A DNA stretch of 64,000 nt from Nageia nagi (Eukaryota; Pinophyta), in the NCBI GenBank assembly GCA_050084985.1, contig JBITNC010000001.1:57970001-58034000 (forward strand). Direction: 5' to 3'. The notes beneath the pieces were generated by a model. The model was not told where the DNA came from and did not search any database. It worked only from the letters and a program-made list of their open reading frames with translations. The position numbers were made by a program, and so were the translations under genes. This document shows, in pieces, positions 23,520-35,810 of this stretch. Each line of letters begins with the position of its first letter. Position 1 is the stretch's first letter.

Positions 23520-26500
23520 TCACTCCCCCTTGAGGGCAACTTCACCAACCTGATAACATCCTTAAGCTTACAAAATTGAGCTTCTAGGAGGGGTTTGGTG
23601 AACAAATCAATGGATTTCAAGGTGGATGGACAATACTCTAGATGTATGATGCCATCAAGAACCTTCTCCTTGATAAAATGGATAGGATTTCCATATGTTT
23701 TGTTCTCTAATGGAAAAATAGATTCTTAGCCAAAGAAATAGCTAACTAATTATCTAAAGAGATCAAAGATGAGCCACCTTGCTCATACCTAATTTCTTGT
23801 AGAATATCTCTTAGCTAAATGATTTCCTAGGTTACAATAGACATGGCATGATATTCATCTTCTATGGTGGAAAGAGAAATAGTAGGTTGCTTCTTGGAAG
23901 CCCAAGAGATAGCACCTAAACCAATGCTAAACACATACATAGAGGTTGATTTTCTATCATCTCTATCTCACCCATAGTTAGAATCTAAGAATCTAGAGAG
24001 AATAAATGAGGGCAACTTGGAATACTTAATAGCATTGAGGTGCTCAACATAAGGTTTTTGCATGAATCATATCATCAAATTCATTGCAAAGGTAATATCT
24101 ACCCTGGATATAGTCAAATAGAAAAGACTACTAATTAATTGCCTATAAGTTGTAGCATTAGCTAACTTAGAGTTGGAGCTTAGAGAAATAGTGATTCTAG
24201 GAGAGATTTAGATTGCAGCATATCTACACTCCATTCCAAACTTCTCTAAGATGTTTAATATATACTTAGATTCATTGAGGTAAGTATAATGCTTGTATTG
24301 ATACACTTGCATTCTAAGATAGTAGTGCAAGAGACCAAGATTTATTTAAGAGCATTGAGATGCTCAACATACCTTAATATTTGCTTAATAGCATTGAGGT
24401 GCTCAAAATAAGGTTTTTACATGAATCATACCATTAGATTCACTGTAAAGGTAATATGTAGCTTGGATATAGTCAAATACAAAAGACTACCAATTAATTA
24501 CCTATAAGCTGTAGCATTAGCTAAGTTAGAGTTGGAGCTTGGAGAAATAATGATTCTAGGAGAGATTGGGATTGTAGCATATCTACACTCCTCCATTCCA
24601 AGCTTTTGCAATATGTCTAATATATACTTAGATTCACTAAGGTAAGTACAATCCTTGTATTAATACACTTGCATTCCAAGATAGTAGTGTAAGAGACCAA
24701 GATCAATCATTTCAAACATTGCCTTAAGTTTGGATATGCATTCTTGAATGATTTCATCATTGTTCTTAGTAATCAAAAGATCATCTACATAAAGGAGAAT
24801 CAATACCATGTCTTTTCCTTGATTGAGCACATATAGATCATAGTCAAAAAAATACTCGAAGAATCTAATGTTTGCAAAGTACCCTAAAATCTTTCTATAC
24901 CAGGCTCTAGGTGCTTGCTTAAGTTCATACAATGACTTCTTTAGTTTGCACATAAAGGACTCTTTTCCTTCCATAATAAACCCTTCTAGTTGATTCATAA
25001 AGATTTTCACATCTAAGTCACCATTGAGAAATTCACTCTTGATGTTAAGTTGAAAAACTTTCTATCCTTGAGCTATTGAAAGAGCAAGGATAACTCTCAT
25101 AGTAGGCATTTTTACCATAAGAGCAAAAGTTTTCTCATAATTTAAATCATATTTCTAAGCAAAAGCTTTAGCTACTAACCTTGCCTTTTATTTCTCAATA
25201 TCTCCAATTGAATTAAACTTGACCTTGTAGTTCCACTTATTACCAATCACATTCTTTTCACTGGGATATGGAATCAAGTCCCAAGTTTAATTTTTTATAA
25301 GCCCCTCATACTCCACTTTCATGGCTTCCATCTAACACTAGTGCTTAGAAGCTTCTTTGAAGGTTGAGGTCTCATGCTTGTTATCAATCTTAGTAATTAA
25401 GGATTTGTTCAAGGTCATGCTCCTTGTTACCCTTTATCTTGGATAATTTTGTTCCTAAGGTGACTTGTTTACATCAATATCCAACTAGCTAGGAGCAACT
25501 AAAGAGTCCTCTAGATCAACAACATCCTCATTATAAGTAGATTGTTTAAGAAGTTCATTGAAATTTACATTCCTAGAAATGAACATTGCTTTATATGTTG
25601 GAGAGTAGAGCCTATAGCTTCTTTTGTTCATTTTTTTTCTTTTCTCAAAAATAATGTAGGAGAATGCTTCAAAACCAAACACTCTAAGGTGAGAAATGTT
25701 AGGTTTTCTTCCTGACCATACCTCAAAAGGAGTTTTTCTTTGAACAACTTTTATGGGAAACCTATTCAAGATGTAAATAGCAAGTGCTCATAATTTCACC
25801 CCGTAAGAATTTAGGAAGATTACCTAACATACATCTAGCCATCTTTATAACTATTATTTTTTTCATTTCAACAACACCATTCTGCTAAGGAATGTAAGGA
25901 ATCATAAACTACCTCATGATTCCATACTTAGCATAATAGTCATTAACCTTATTACTATTATATTCTCTCACAATATCTAATCTCAACATCTTTATTGTAA
26001 GGTTATTTTGATTCTCAACAAAGGCCTTAAAAACCTTAAAACTCTCAAAGGTTTGATCCTTGTGCTTAAGTAGATACCCAAAGGTCATCATAATAAAGTC
26101 ATCAATAAAGGTCAAGATGTAAGATGCTCCTCCAAGTGACTTAGTCTGAAATGGACACATCACATCTAAATGAACAAGTTGAAGAGGTTGAGATTCTCTT
26201 GTTGCCTTATCTTTTTTAAACTTTTATCTATGCATCTTACCAAGAATGCACTTTTTGCATTGACTAACTAAAGGATAAATTGAATGCAAACCTTCCACAA
26301 GTTCTTTATCTTTCATGATTTGAATACTCTAGTAGTTAAGGTGCCCTAAATGATGGTACCAAAGATTTCCTTTAGAACACACACTAAAATCAAGACACAT
26401 ATTTGATGGAACTTAATCCATAATGTAAAGGTTATCTTTCATAGATCCTTTAACCAAAGTGGCAAGTCCTTTCTTAATGCACTAGGATTGAGAGTTGAAC

Positions 26501-27748
26501 TCAAAAGAGTACCCTTTTATAGCAACTTGGATCACAGAGAGAAGGTTCATCCTTAACTTAGGGACATAGAGAACATTTTCAAGAACCTTTCCATGAATCA
26601 GCACACTCCTAATTCCTTGGACTTCAAGGGTAGAGTTATCACCTATCACAACTGCATTTTTTTTTATACTTGTGAAAGTTGTGAAACTTTTTTTTTTCAA
26701 AGCATAGGTGATTAGTGCAACCTGAGTCAACAATTCATTCAAGTGAAAAATATCTAGACATAGAGTAGAGCATTGTAGCAAAACCAACATGAGTATTAAT
26801 CTTTCCTTTATAGTTCTTTACATTTCCACTACCTTTGTTCTTTTCTTCTCTTTCCTTTTTGTAGCAATCAATTTTTTTGTGACCTTGAATGCCATAATAG
26901 TTACAATTACCATCAAAATTTTTCTTAGGATATGGATTATTTGCTTTGCCTTTTCCATCTCTTTACTTGAAGTGGTTGTTGTTCCTGTTATTCTTGCTAC
27001 TATGGTAATTGTTTCTATTATCTCTGCTACTATTGTAGCCATTGCCTCTTTTCTCAAACCTTTTGGAGGAGGAAGGATAAGATTTCTTTTGATGGTTGAA
27101 CTTCTTCTTGAAAGAAGTTTTGGTTAATCTAAGAGCAACATTATTATCCTTAGGAGAAAAAATCAACATCTTATTATTAAAGGTTTTCTTATGCTTCAAA
27201 AGGTGCTTTGAAAGGTTCTCAAGGGAGAAGACTTCTTCATCATCAAGCCTTGTTTTCATAACTATCACAAAGTTTCTAAACTTTGAAGAAAGGCTTTAAA
27301 GAATGATGAAGACTATGAACTCATCATTGATCCAATTTCATCCACAAGCAACAAGTTGGGTCCTTAGGTTAATAATTTTATTTAAGTAGATAGCCACATT
27401 TTCATCTTCCCCTTGATGAGATTGAAGCAACTTTTAGAGAACGGTAAACCTTCTTGAAAAGTTTGAATCAAAGTAGATTTTCTTAAGCTTATCCCATACT
27501 TCCTTTACTAAGGTTGAAGAGAAAATCATCAGGAGCACATCATCTAAAATTGCACAATAAATAATAGAGGTTGCCAACTCATTCTTTGTGTTGTAAGCCT
27601 CTAGTGCCTTCTCATTTGTAGGAGGTACAAGGGGCTCATTTACTATTTACTAAATCTTCCTTACCTATAATTTAGCTCTCATCCATGATTCCCAAATCCC
27701 ATAGTTGGAACCATCAAGAATGTATTTGGGTAAAAAAGATTCTCTCAT
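23520..27748 (-). pseudogene. Copia-2 gag-pol polyprotein, inactivated
   Basis: On the minus strand Gag starts at the ATG at 27746-27748 (MRESFLPKYILDGSNYGIW) and includes the EVWDKLKKIY region. Its zinc knuckle near 26900 reads CNYYGIQGHKKIDC, with the second cysteine changed to tyrosine. Protease and pre-integrase follow (VDSGCTNHL in a shifted frame, VLYVPKLRMNLLSV, HHLGHLNY, CKKCILGK). The integrase core has VHLDVMCPF, then RLDIVREY where RTDNGGEY is expected, then QNGVVEMKK. RT has SLYELKQAPRAWY near 24920 and YVDDLL near 24785. RNase H ends near 23550 with DLFTKPLLEAQF. Frameshifts and stops are scattered throughout, and a 359-bp tandem duplication lies between RT and RNase H. Confidence 0.9.
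24029..24703 (-). repeat. 359-bp tandem duplication inside Copia-2 pol
   Basis: The block starting ATAGCATTGAGGTGCTCAA at 24029 starts again at 24388, and homology runs for about 310 bases in each copy, to GAGACCAAGAT. It repeats the C-terminal RT and connection segment, which would add roughly 120 residues if translated. Confidence 0.85.
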
Positions 27749-30694
27749 TTGCTACATAAGAATGTGAAATAATAAGCATTTGGTTTCAATAAACAAAATT
27801 ATATGTTAAGTTTTAACCAAGTAAGTAATATGTGTCATATTTAACATTAAAAACATACTTGATTTAATTCACAAGTTCAAATGTTACATAATTCAAATAA
27901 TAACCCATGTACCCAAATACATTTCTCATCTCAAGAACTATAGATGTAGAGTGATATTATTGAGGCTTGTTTTCTTGTCTAAAAGTACTCCACCTGGATT
28001 CCCACACAAGAGGAGCCTAGGTCCTACCAATCCTCAACTAGTTCCTCTTGGATAGCAATATAATCTCACAAGGATAAGTACTATCTATATTTTCTAAGGT
28101 TTTGATGTTTATTAGATCAACCAAATTATTAATCTTGATTAGGTTTCAAGTTTTTCTCCTAGGTTATTAGGATAATCCCTAAATGGACATGCAGACATGT
28201 GGTATCACTACACACATGCCTATCCACCTAATAGAGTTATGTTTAAACCAATAGAGGACTTAGGAGAAATTGAGAAGTACAAAATTTTCACCACTTGGAT
28301 CATCAGACGTAAAGGCTCTAGTCCACCTATCCTCACCTCATGGCCCCCAAACAAGTCATGTTGCAAAATGTATGCGTGGATGTGTTCATTTTAGGGGGTT
28401 TCTCATTTCAATGTTTGCATTTTTGTTTTCATAAGTGAATAAATCAAAGTATGAAACATGAAATAAAATAATTAAAACATCATCCATTCAATAACTTGAA
28501 ACCTAAGTGTCCAATGGGTTTTGTTTACCAACCCCTAAAGGGAATCTTTACATTAATCTTAATTTTGTACAAGTTAATTTTGCAAAAAAAAATAAGAAAT
28601 ACTTAAGCATGTATTAATTATAAAAAAATTGCATAAGTTATCTTTGCATGAAGGATAAATAATCAACATGCATCTTTTAACTTAAGGAATTAAGTCCTAA
28701 GCATGCAACATTAACTTAAAAATTTAAGTCCTAAGCATGCAACATTAACTTAAAAAATTAAGTCATAAGCATAAATCATAAAGTGAAAGGATTTAGCATG
28801 CAAAAAAACTATATAAAAATCTTAATTAAGAAATCTATATAAATTCTCCCCTTATTACTTAAGGTTTTATCCCTTAAAGATAGCATACTAGATTTTTTTT
28901 TTTAAATACTTGCAAAAACAAATTCTTCCAAAAATGTTTTTCCACTTATTGTTTACTTACAAAAAATACTTAGGTAAACAAAACAATTTTACCTTAGTGA
29001 AAAAAATACACTATAATTATTATTTTACCTATATTAAAAAAAATTCAAGTACTCAAATTAAAGGAGTAATCATTTCTCTGCAATTAATGTGGTAGATAAA
29101 AAATAAACTCACCCAAATGCACTAAATTTATCTATCAAGTTTGTAAATAGAGTGGATACCCATTTAATATTATTTGAATTTTTTACTTTGCATAATAAGA
29201 GAACATCATTAAAAAAAGGCTTACTTGATAAGTAAAAGGTAGCATTAATGGAGTGATCGAGAGGTTAGGTAAGAGAGAGAGGACCAAATGGGGAAGTGGC
29301 TAATCTTGAAGATGAGTAATGCGAAGAAGAAATAGATCAATTCACCTTTCTTGTCATCCTTAGACCATGCACAAAATAGGAGAGGAGCAATACCATGTAG
29401 GTTATCACTAGTGGTCAAGGCTCAAAAGGAGAGGAGAATAGGTTCACCACTTGATTTGGTCGAACGTAGCCAAGGGAGAATAAGAGGTGAAGCTTATGTT
29501 GAGAGGGTTGTGAGACCACCTCTCCCTTTACATGCAAGGGCTTGCAAGGAAATAAGGGTACAAGGGAGATTTAAAAGGAAGGATATGGTAGCATGTAGGA
29601 GGCAAACCACATGAGGAGGTGGAGTTTGGAATCATCATATTTCAAATAGAAATTAGCAAAGATTTGAAGAGCATCGATGAGGACTACACAAGGCATGTAA
29701 TTCAGTGCATTGCATGGCAAGTAGAGGATGACCATGGCCCAATAAGGGAAAAAGAAAACAAATAAAGCATTGATAAGCTATTGATACCACCAAAAGGAAA
29801 ATAAGCTATTGATAAGGTTTGAGGAGGATAAAGTCCATGAGAGGAGGAGTCTGTCAATGGAATAGAGGGTAAGGGTCCTAGTAGAGAATTTTGAGGGTGC
29901 AAGGAGGAGACCCATGTTTTTGAGAGAAAATAACCTTAGGGTCAACATAGTATGGAAAGGAACTTGGTAGCTTGATTCTACTTATTTTGTTACTCACAAG
30001 CTACTAGCAAGGCACCATGAGTGGGTAAGGTGCAAGGAGGAGAGGAGGAGCTGGACATGAGCAAAGGAAGGTAGAGCATGAGATGACCAACTATATGGAG
30101 GAGGTGACATGCTTGGAGGAGGTTATAAAGGATAGCACATCAAAGGCTATAAGCCTATCACTTTGAAAAAAAAAGAAAGGTAAAAACTTTGAGTAGAAAT
30201 CATAAAGCTTCCCTCTTTTTTTTTAATATATTTCCAAATGTACATAATTACAAACAAAAAATATATACTAACTCCTTATTTTTTTAAATACTAATATTAA
30301 CCATTTGAAATAATAATATAATAATTTTTTTGGTTCTAACATTTCTACATAATCTTTGTGTGAAAAAAATGCATATTTAAAGAAAAAAATGTATTTGTTT
30401 GAAATATAACATATTATTTCTATCTCATAAATAATTTTTTTAAAAAAAATTGTAACTCCAACACAATAGTAAAAAGCAATTATTAGCAATAACATGTAAG
30501 TATATTTTCTTAAAAAAATGGATTAGATCATAATAATAAAAATAAATTTTAGACTCATAATGAGATAATCCAAAGAAAAATATATACACCTTCTCTTGAT
30601 TTTACCTCAATAAGACCTCAAAAAATTTAAGGAAAAAGGCCTCCAAGTTGAAGGAAGAAGACCTCCAAAATGTTGAAGATGAACCTTCAAACAA
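27749..30694 (-). other. Copia-2 leader, non-coding, 2.9 kb
   Basis: The stretch between the primer-binding site and gag is unusually long. It contains a three-copy 34-bp repeat near 28691 and a purine-rich block (plus strand) at about 29240-30130, where GGAGG, GAGAG and AAGGAG motifs are frequent against an AT-rich background. An 87-codon plus-strand open frame in that block has no similarity that I recognise and is antisense to the element. Confidence 0.6.
28691..28790. repeat. Three-copy 34-bp tandem repeat
   Basis: TAAGTCCTAAGCATGCAACA and the following TTAACTTAAAAA recur at 28691, 28725 and 28759. Confidence 0.85.
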
Positions 30695-30706
30695 GCTTTG
30701 ATACCA
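30695..30706 (-). other. Copia-2 primer-binding site
   Basis: On the minus strand TGGTATCAAAGC lies two bases inside the 5' LTR, one base from the consensus tRNA-Met site. Confidence 0.85.
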
Positions 30707-30708
30707 AA

Positions 30709-31208
30709 TAAGGATTTGCACTATAAAGAATACAATCCTAAATTCCCAAGATTTTATGAAAGCTCACACATTCAACACTATTCTAAGGAATAAGCAATTA
30801 CATAAAATAACTCAATATTTAAAGTGGTTCCTCCAACTAAGAGTACATCCGCTAACTAGATCTTATTTCATTCACAAAGACAACTCTCTTACAATTCTTC
30901 TACTTCATCTCCTAATCACTATCCTAGAGCATAACTTTACTTCACAAATTGGTGTATGATCACAAAGAGGGAGCCTTCTATTTGTAGGCCAAAATCCCTC
31001 TTTGGATCACCCTTTTATCCAATGTATAATAGCTTGACATGCACATCCTTTTACCCAAGGGGCATGCTCATAATATGGAGTGTAGGACAAGTGACATTAT
31101 CATATTCACTTAAATACTTAAGGTATCAAATGATACTCTTAAGTATTAGTGAACTTACATAGAATATTTAATACAAACCTTTACAATAATGCATTATACA
31201 TTTCAACA
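30709..31208 (-). repeat. Copia-2 5' LTR
   Basis: It is homologous to 22223-22723. Its inner end reads TAAGGATTTGC in plus orientation, so the terminal TG has become TA. About 29 differences separate the two LTRs, around half of them transversions. Confidence 0.92.
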
Positions 31209-31213
31209 GGTTG
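31209..31213. other. Target-site duplication GGTTG of Copia-2, right copy
   Basis: It matches 22218-22222. Confidence 0.85.
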
Positions 31214-32554
31214 TTATTGGAGTGGCTAGCAAGAAGTAATTGCAAAGAACTTGTTGAAAAATAGAAATACCCTCCAATGATCAAAAGAGTATTATGTGTT
31301 TCACATTAGAAAAATAAACATTGAAATTAATATAATACCTAGGATATTTTACTGTCCATTTACATAGAATTGATATAAGACACATTAATGAAAGAAATTT
31401 GGATGTAATTATCATAAAACTAATCATAGTGATGATTAATAACCCAACCAATAAAGGTGGTCATAATGGTGATGGTTACGAACAAAGGTATTTATAAAGC
31501 ATTTGAATTTTCATCACAATAAACTATATCATTATAGGTATCCTTTTCCCTAGATACCATTGGGAAACATTACAATGAACTATGTCATTATGGGTACCTT
31601 TTACCCTATGGAATATGTGTGCATACTAGTTATGGTTAATTATATCCCAACCAATAAAGGTTATGAGCATAAAATGTTAAAATATTAGAAAGATGAGCTT
31701 ATATTTTTCATAGGTATAACATGTAAATGAAATAAAATCATAGAAAGTTTTGATTATCTAAATATATATCAGTGATAACATAAATTATATAAATATTGCA
31801 ATATCTAAAATAGAAACTTCACTTAGAAAACCATTTAAAATATGAGCATTGAACATCATGTGCACATGAGAACATTTAGAAATAGTATGAAAACATAGTT
31901 GTACACTATGAAATATAATAAAGGTGTAGAGTGAGAAAAATAACTATATATTTTCCTAGAGGCATGTCATTAGGTAAATTTCTTCATAAAATATTACATT
32001 AGGTTGAAGGTACTCTTGGAAATTTAGCTAGTATAAGTTACTCATGACCTAGTAGGGATTATGGAGGTTAGAATCATGAAGCAAGATGGATATAGGGATT
32101 ATGTTATATGTTCTAACCTATATTAATATCATGTGGTGAGTTCTAAATACCCTAAGTGTATTTATTATAGCTTATTTCATGGTGAAGATTAAGTTTTTCA
32201 TGAATTTCATGGTTTAATTTTTGTGTAATAGGCCAATGAATTATGAAACCCTAAGGCATAAAATTTTTTTATTTTTGTATATATATATATATAGTTTAAG
32301 AATTGTATTTTAAAGGTATTTTGATGTTTGTAAATTGCACTATAAGTTTCTTTTACATTTCATAAAGGATGAGTAGTGTTAGCACTAAGGCATTATGTAA
32401 TCCAATGCATGCTGAGAAAATAATGGGATAATATTTATGTGAATATATATATATATAAGCAATTTATGACTTTGTAAATATAAATAAATATGTAAAATAA
32501 TACTTTTGTGAAGTATACCTAGTTACTTCTGTGTTCATTTGTTGATGCAGGTCT
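31214..32554. other. AT-rich spacer
   Basis: There is no coding signal. A diverged two-copy repeat of about 55 bp lies near 31518-31615 (CAATAAACTATATCATTAT and CAATGAACTATGTCATTA). Two short TA runs occur near 32280 and 32445. Confidence 0.5.
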
Positions 32555-34376
32555 ATTCACACATTATGGTAGCTCAAACTTAGAGTAAAAGTTGGAAAAT
32601 AGCTTGCACCTGGTATGAAGAAATTGATGAGAAGGTGCTAATGAATTTGAGACATGTAGGGGTGGGGTATTTATTGTAAGTACACTATATAAAAGTAGAT
32701 AATCACGTGTTGAATACTCTATTTGAATGGTTGATATTACCAAAACATTTCACCTTCCTACAAGTGAATTGACTATAATCCTTGAAGATGTGCAACAAAT
32801 TCTTAGGGTTCTTATGAAATGAACCATGGTTTATATGAAGAATAATTTTAAGTTCTTGATGTATGGTAAAGAAGGTGAATTGGTTGACTGGTTTAGAGGA
32901 GTACCATGAGGTAAAGAAGGGTGCTAACATTCATAAGACAGTTCATGATGGACCTAGGGAAAAGATCTCCTATACTTATAGAGGCTTATTGTATTCATAT
33001 TATCATTTATTTGGAAAGGAATCATGAGGTATTTCCTTTTTCTATGGTTCATAAAAATATGGTGAAGGGTAACAAGTTTGCTTGGGAACCATGCATTATT
33101 TCTCAAATATACAATGATTTTCATAATTTTGCATCAGTACTAAAGAATGGTTGGAGAGTGGGTCATACCTATGTTCTAAAGTCTTGGGATCTTGAGCACA
33201 TAGTGATATTTTGACCACTAGAATTGCCTATATATGTGGAGAATGATACCTTACCATATTAGAGTAGGTGGGTTATTAACTAGAAGGTGACATTAGTATA
33301 TGACACATTGAATAAGTGGTGAAAAGTTATGGATAACTTACTAGGTATGATGTGATCTACAATCCATTTGAACATGTGAGGTGGTAGGAAAGTGCCTATG
33401 AGCTAAGTTGGAAAAGATATCCATGATATATTCAAATGAAAAGGGGTTTGTAGAGATATATAGACCAAATAGGTTGCAATTTTAGTTTGGACATGGGAGA
33501 GTAGTACCTCCTCCTTGGAAACCAATCATTTGCATAATTTCAAGATATAAAATAAACCCATGTGAGGTTGAGGTTATTACAAGGTGGAAAATGAATTGGT
33601 ACCCTCCACATGATGATGGTTTGGGATATGAAGATGAGGAGGAAAGTGTGGTGGATCATATGATGTGTATAAGGAATGGTGGGATACATACAGGACACTT
33701 CCTCTTGGTATATATATAAATGAAGAGATAGAGGTAACTATAGTAGAATTGAAATAACAAGATGATAGTGAGGATAACACAAGAGGTGAGGATAAAGATA
33801 CTATGGACATAGGATATTTGGTGGAGAAATAAGAGGAAGTTTCCCCAATTGGAACATGAGAATACATCTATGTTGGATGTGGAGGATGTAGAGATATTGG
33901 TGAGAATTCTCCATGTCATCCAAATGGATTATAGTTTTAATATTGATCATTTCTTTCATCTTTATTCTTGCAAGATGTTAGCTTTTGATATATATATATA
34001 TATATATATATAACACTCAAGATATTGAGTTGGCTGAAGTGATAAAAGCATAGATGCCAAAGATGAAGGAATAGCTAATCTAAAATAGGAACTTGAGGTG
34101 CAAAAAAAAGTGATCCAAGACATGGTAGAGGTTGTAGATGAAAATAAAAAAATGGCATGCTTGGTTCTCTATAAGAGATCTTGAAATATGCAAAAATAAA
34201 TAATAACTCATTGTATGCAATGTGTGCTTAGAAAATCAAATTAGTGTACTTGAGTGAGATACTAGCACAAAATGTACAAGCCTTTTTAGGTCAATGTCTA
34301 GTTCTAGGACTAGTGGTAGCAAGAAGAAAACATATAGTGAGTAGAGTGTTCATGGGGAGGTTAAAACATGTTAGAC
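32555..34376 (+). pseudogene. Plant-mobile-domain (PMD) protein with coiled-coil tail, decayed
   Basis: The PMD (aminotransferase-like) fold is carried by plant transposons and by the host MAIN family. The N-terminal block is visible: EKVLMNLRHVGVGYLL near 32630, DNHVLNTLFEW near 32700, then after a frame change TFHLPTSELTIILEDVQQIL near 32745. The middle block FAWEPCIISQIYNDFHNF lies near 33080, followed by the SWDLEHIVIF block where PMD proteins have WxxEH. Later come PPWKPIICIISRYKINPCEV near 33510 and an acidic stretch with GYEDEEE. A helical segment, ELEVQKKVIQDMVEVVDENK, near 34092 suggests a coiled-coil C-terminus ending near 34376. Stops and frameshifts throughout show it is dead. Whether it belonged to a transposon or a host gene cannot be told. 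Confidence 0.75.
33988..34012. repeat. (TA)n microsatellite
   Basis: About twelve TA dinucleotides lie within the decayed PMD coding region. Confidence 0.9.
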
Positions 34377-35349
34377 ATAATTATATGTAACTCTTGGACC
34401 AATTTTGATATATAAATATGTTATAATTGAAATAATAGTAATTAAGGTTATTTAATAATATTCAATTTAATTAATTAACCATGAAATAGTAGTAATATAG
34501 TGATATGAAGATGAGATGATTAGAATGACCTTAACCTATCAAAATGGATTAAGAAAAGATATAAACTTGTACTTTACCTATCATGATGAATTAAGGTGAT
34601 ATATGTCTATAGGGGATGACTATGATCTTCCTCAAAATACGAAGCCACCAATCTGAACTCAACCAATAATCATTGTAGGATCCAATAGCTTTGCTTGGCT
34701 ACCATTCTAGTTCACCTTTATATTTTGCTCAATTTTACATCATACCTTTGATGCTCAAAATATCACACACAAATGAATGAAAAGGTATTACAAGTGTAGA
34801 TCTTAGTGTATAACAAAATCTAGATATTATAGGTGGTGTTTAGAAACACCAATCAAGAATGACATTATAAGTATATTATCACCAATCAAGGATTTAGGAT
34901 CATATCATAATTTCTTATGAACAACCCTTGCACCTTTATAGATAATAGGTCTAGTACCAATATTTCTCTTGGGCTTATGGTGATGTTGGCCAACCTATTA
35001 TCATAAAACATAAAGGTAGATGAGAGTGCATGATGATAATAATATTTATTTAATTTATAAATAGATTATTTCAAATGCCTAAAAGGGTAATTTAATTAAA
35101 TTAAAGATATATTTTTAGGTGTTAATATATGCCACAATTTGAATATGATTTGATTCAATGTTATGCATAAGGAAACGATGGCAAAAATAAATTTTTCAAA
35201 TTTGGCAAACATGATATGAAGTCATGGAAAAAGGTGTTTGAAAGTTGCATAGGGTAAGTGGTGAAATTAATTTATTTTTAAAGTTGTAAATTTTTTGTGA
35301 TATATATTATTTTTCAATTTTATGAAATTATGATGATTGATCTTATAGA
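34377..35349. other. AT-rich spacer
   Basis: Nothing is recognised. It lies between the PMD pseudogene and the first 24-bp repeat array, and is where a left terminus of the candidate element at 35.3-44.3 kb would be sought. Confidence 0.5.
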
Positions 35350-35399
35350 TAGATGATTCATCAACCATTTTGTGGGGACAATCATCTACATATTCTAGA

Positions 35400-35810
35400 G
35401 ATGATCAATTGCGCAAAAGTGTAGATGATCATTTGTAGATCAGTGCAAATGGTCATTTATAGATCAATGTAGATGATCATCTGTAGATCAATGCATATGA
35501 TCATATGTATGAATTGTAGATAATTTCTTACATAAATGTAAGAAGATCATCCACATAAAAGTGCAGATGATCATTTGTATAAAAGTGCATATGTTCATTT
35601 GCACTTTTATACAGATGATCATTTGCACTTTAATAATGATGATCATCTACACAAAGGGGAGGATGATCATTGTATAAAATCATAAATGATCATTTGTACA
35701 AAAACTCAAATGATCATCTACATATCTATGCTTTTGTATAGATAATCATCTGTTCTTTTATACAAATGATCATTTGTACATTTACATATCGATCATCTAC
35801 ACTCCAAATA
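35400..35810. repeat. 24-bp repeat array 1 (GATGATCAT core)
   Basis: The core GATGATCAT or close variants start at 35424, 35448, 35472 and 35496, exactly 24 bases apart, with less regular spacing after that to about 35800. The core contains the palindrome ATGATCAT, and flanking words such as TGCACTTTTATA occur in both orientations around 35580-35620, so parts can fold into hairpins. Confidence 0.85.

Larger units (their letters stand above)
22223..31208 (-). mobile_element. Copia-2: full-length decayed Ty1/copia element, minus strand
   Basis: Two 500-bp LTRs about 94 percent identical, a tRNA-Met-type primer-binding site, a polypurine tract and a 5-bp target duplication bound an 8986-bp element. 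The gag-pol order on the minus strand is Gag, protease, integrase, RT, RNase H, which is copia. It is long for copia because of a 2.9-kb leader before gag and 0.8 kb between the end of pol and the 3' LTR. It carries several internal tandem duplications. Confidence 0.92.

Noticed and set aside
29351-29614. 87-codon plus-strand open frame in the GC-richer block
   Set aside because: Arg-rich, no known domain, antisense within the Copia-2 leader. It is explained by purine-rich composition.
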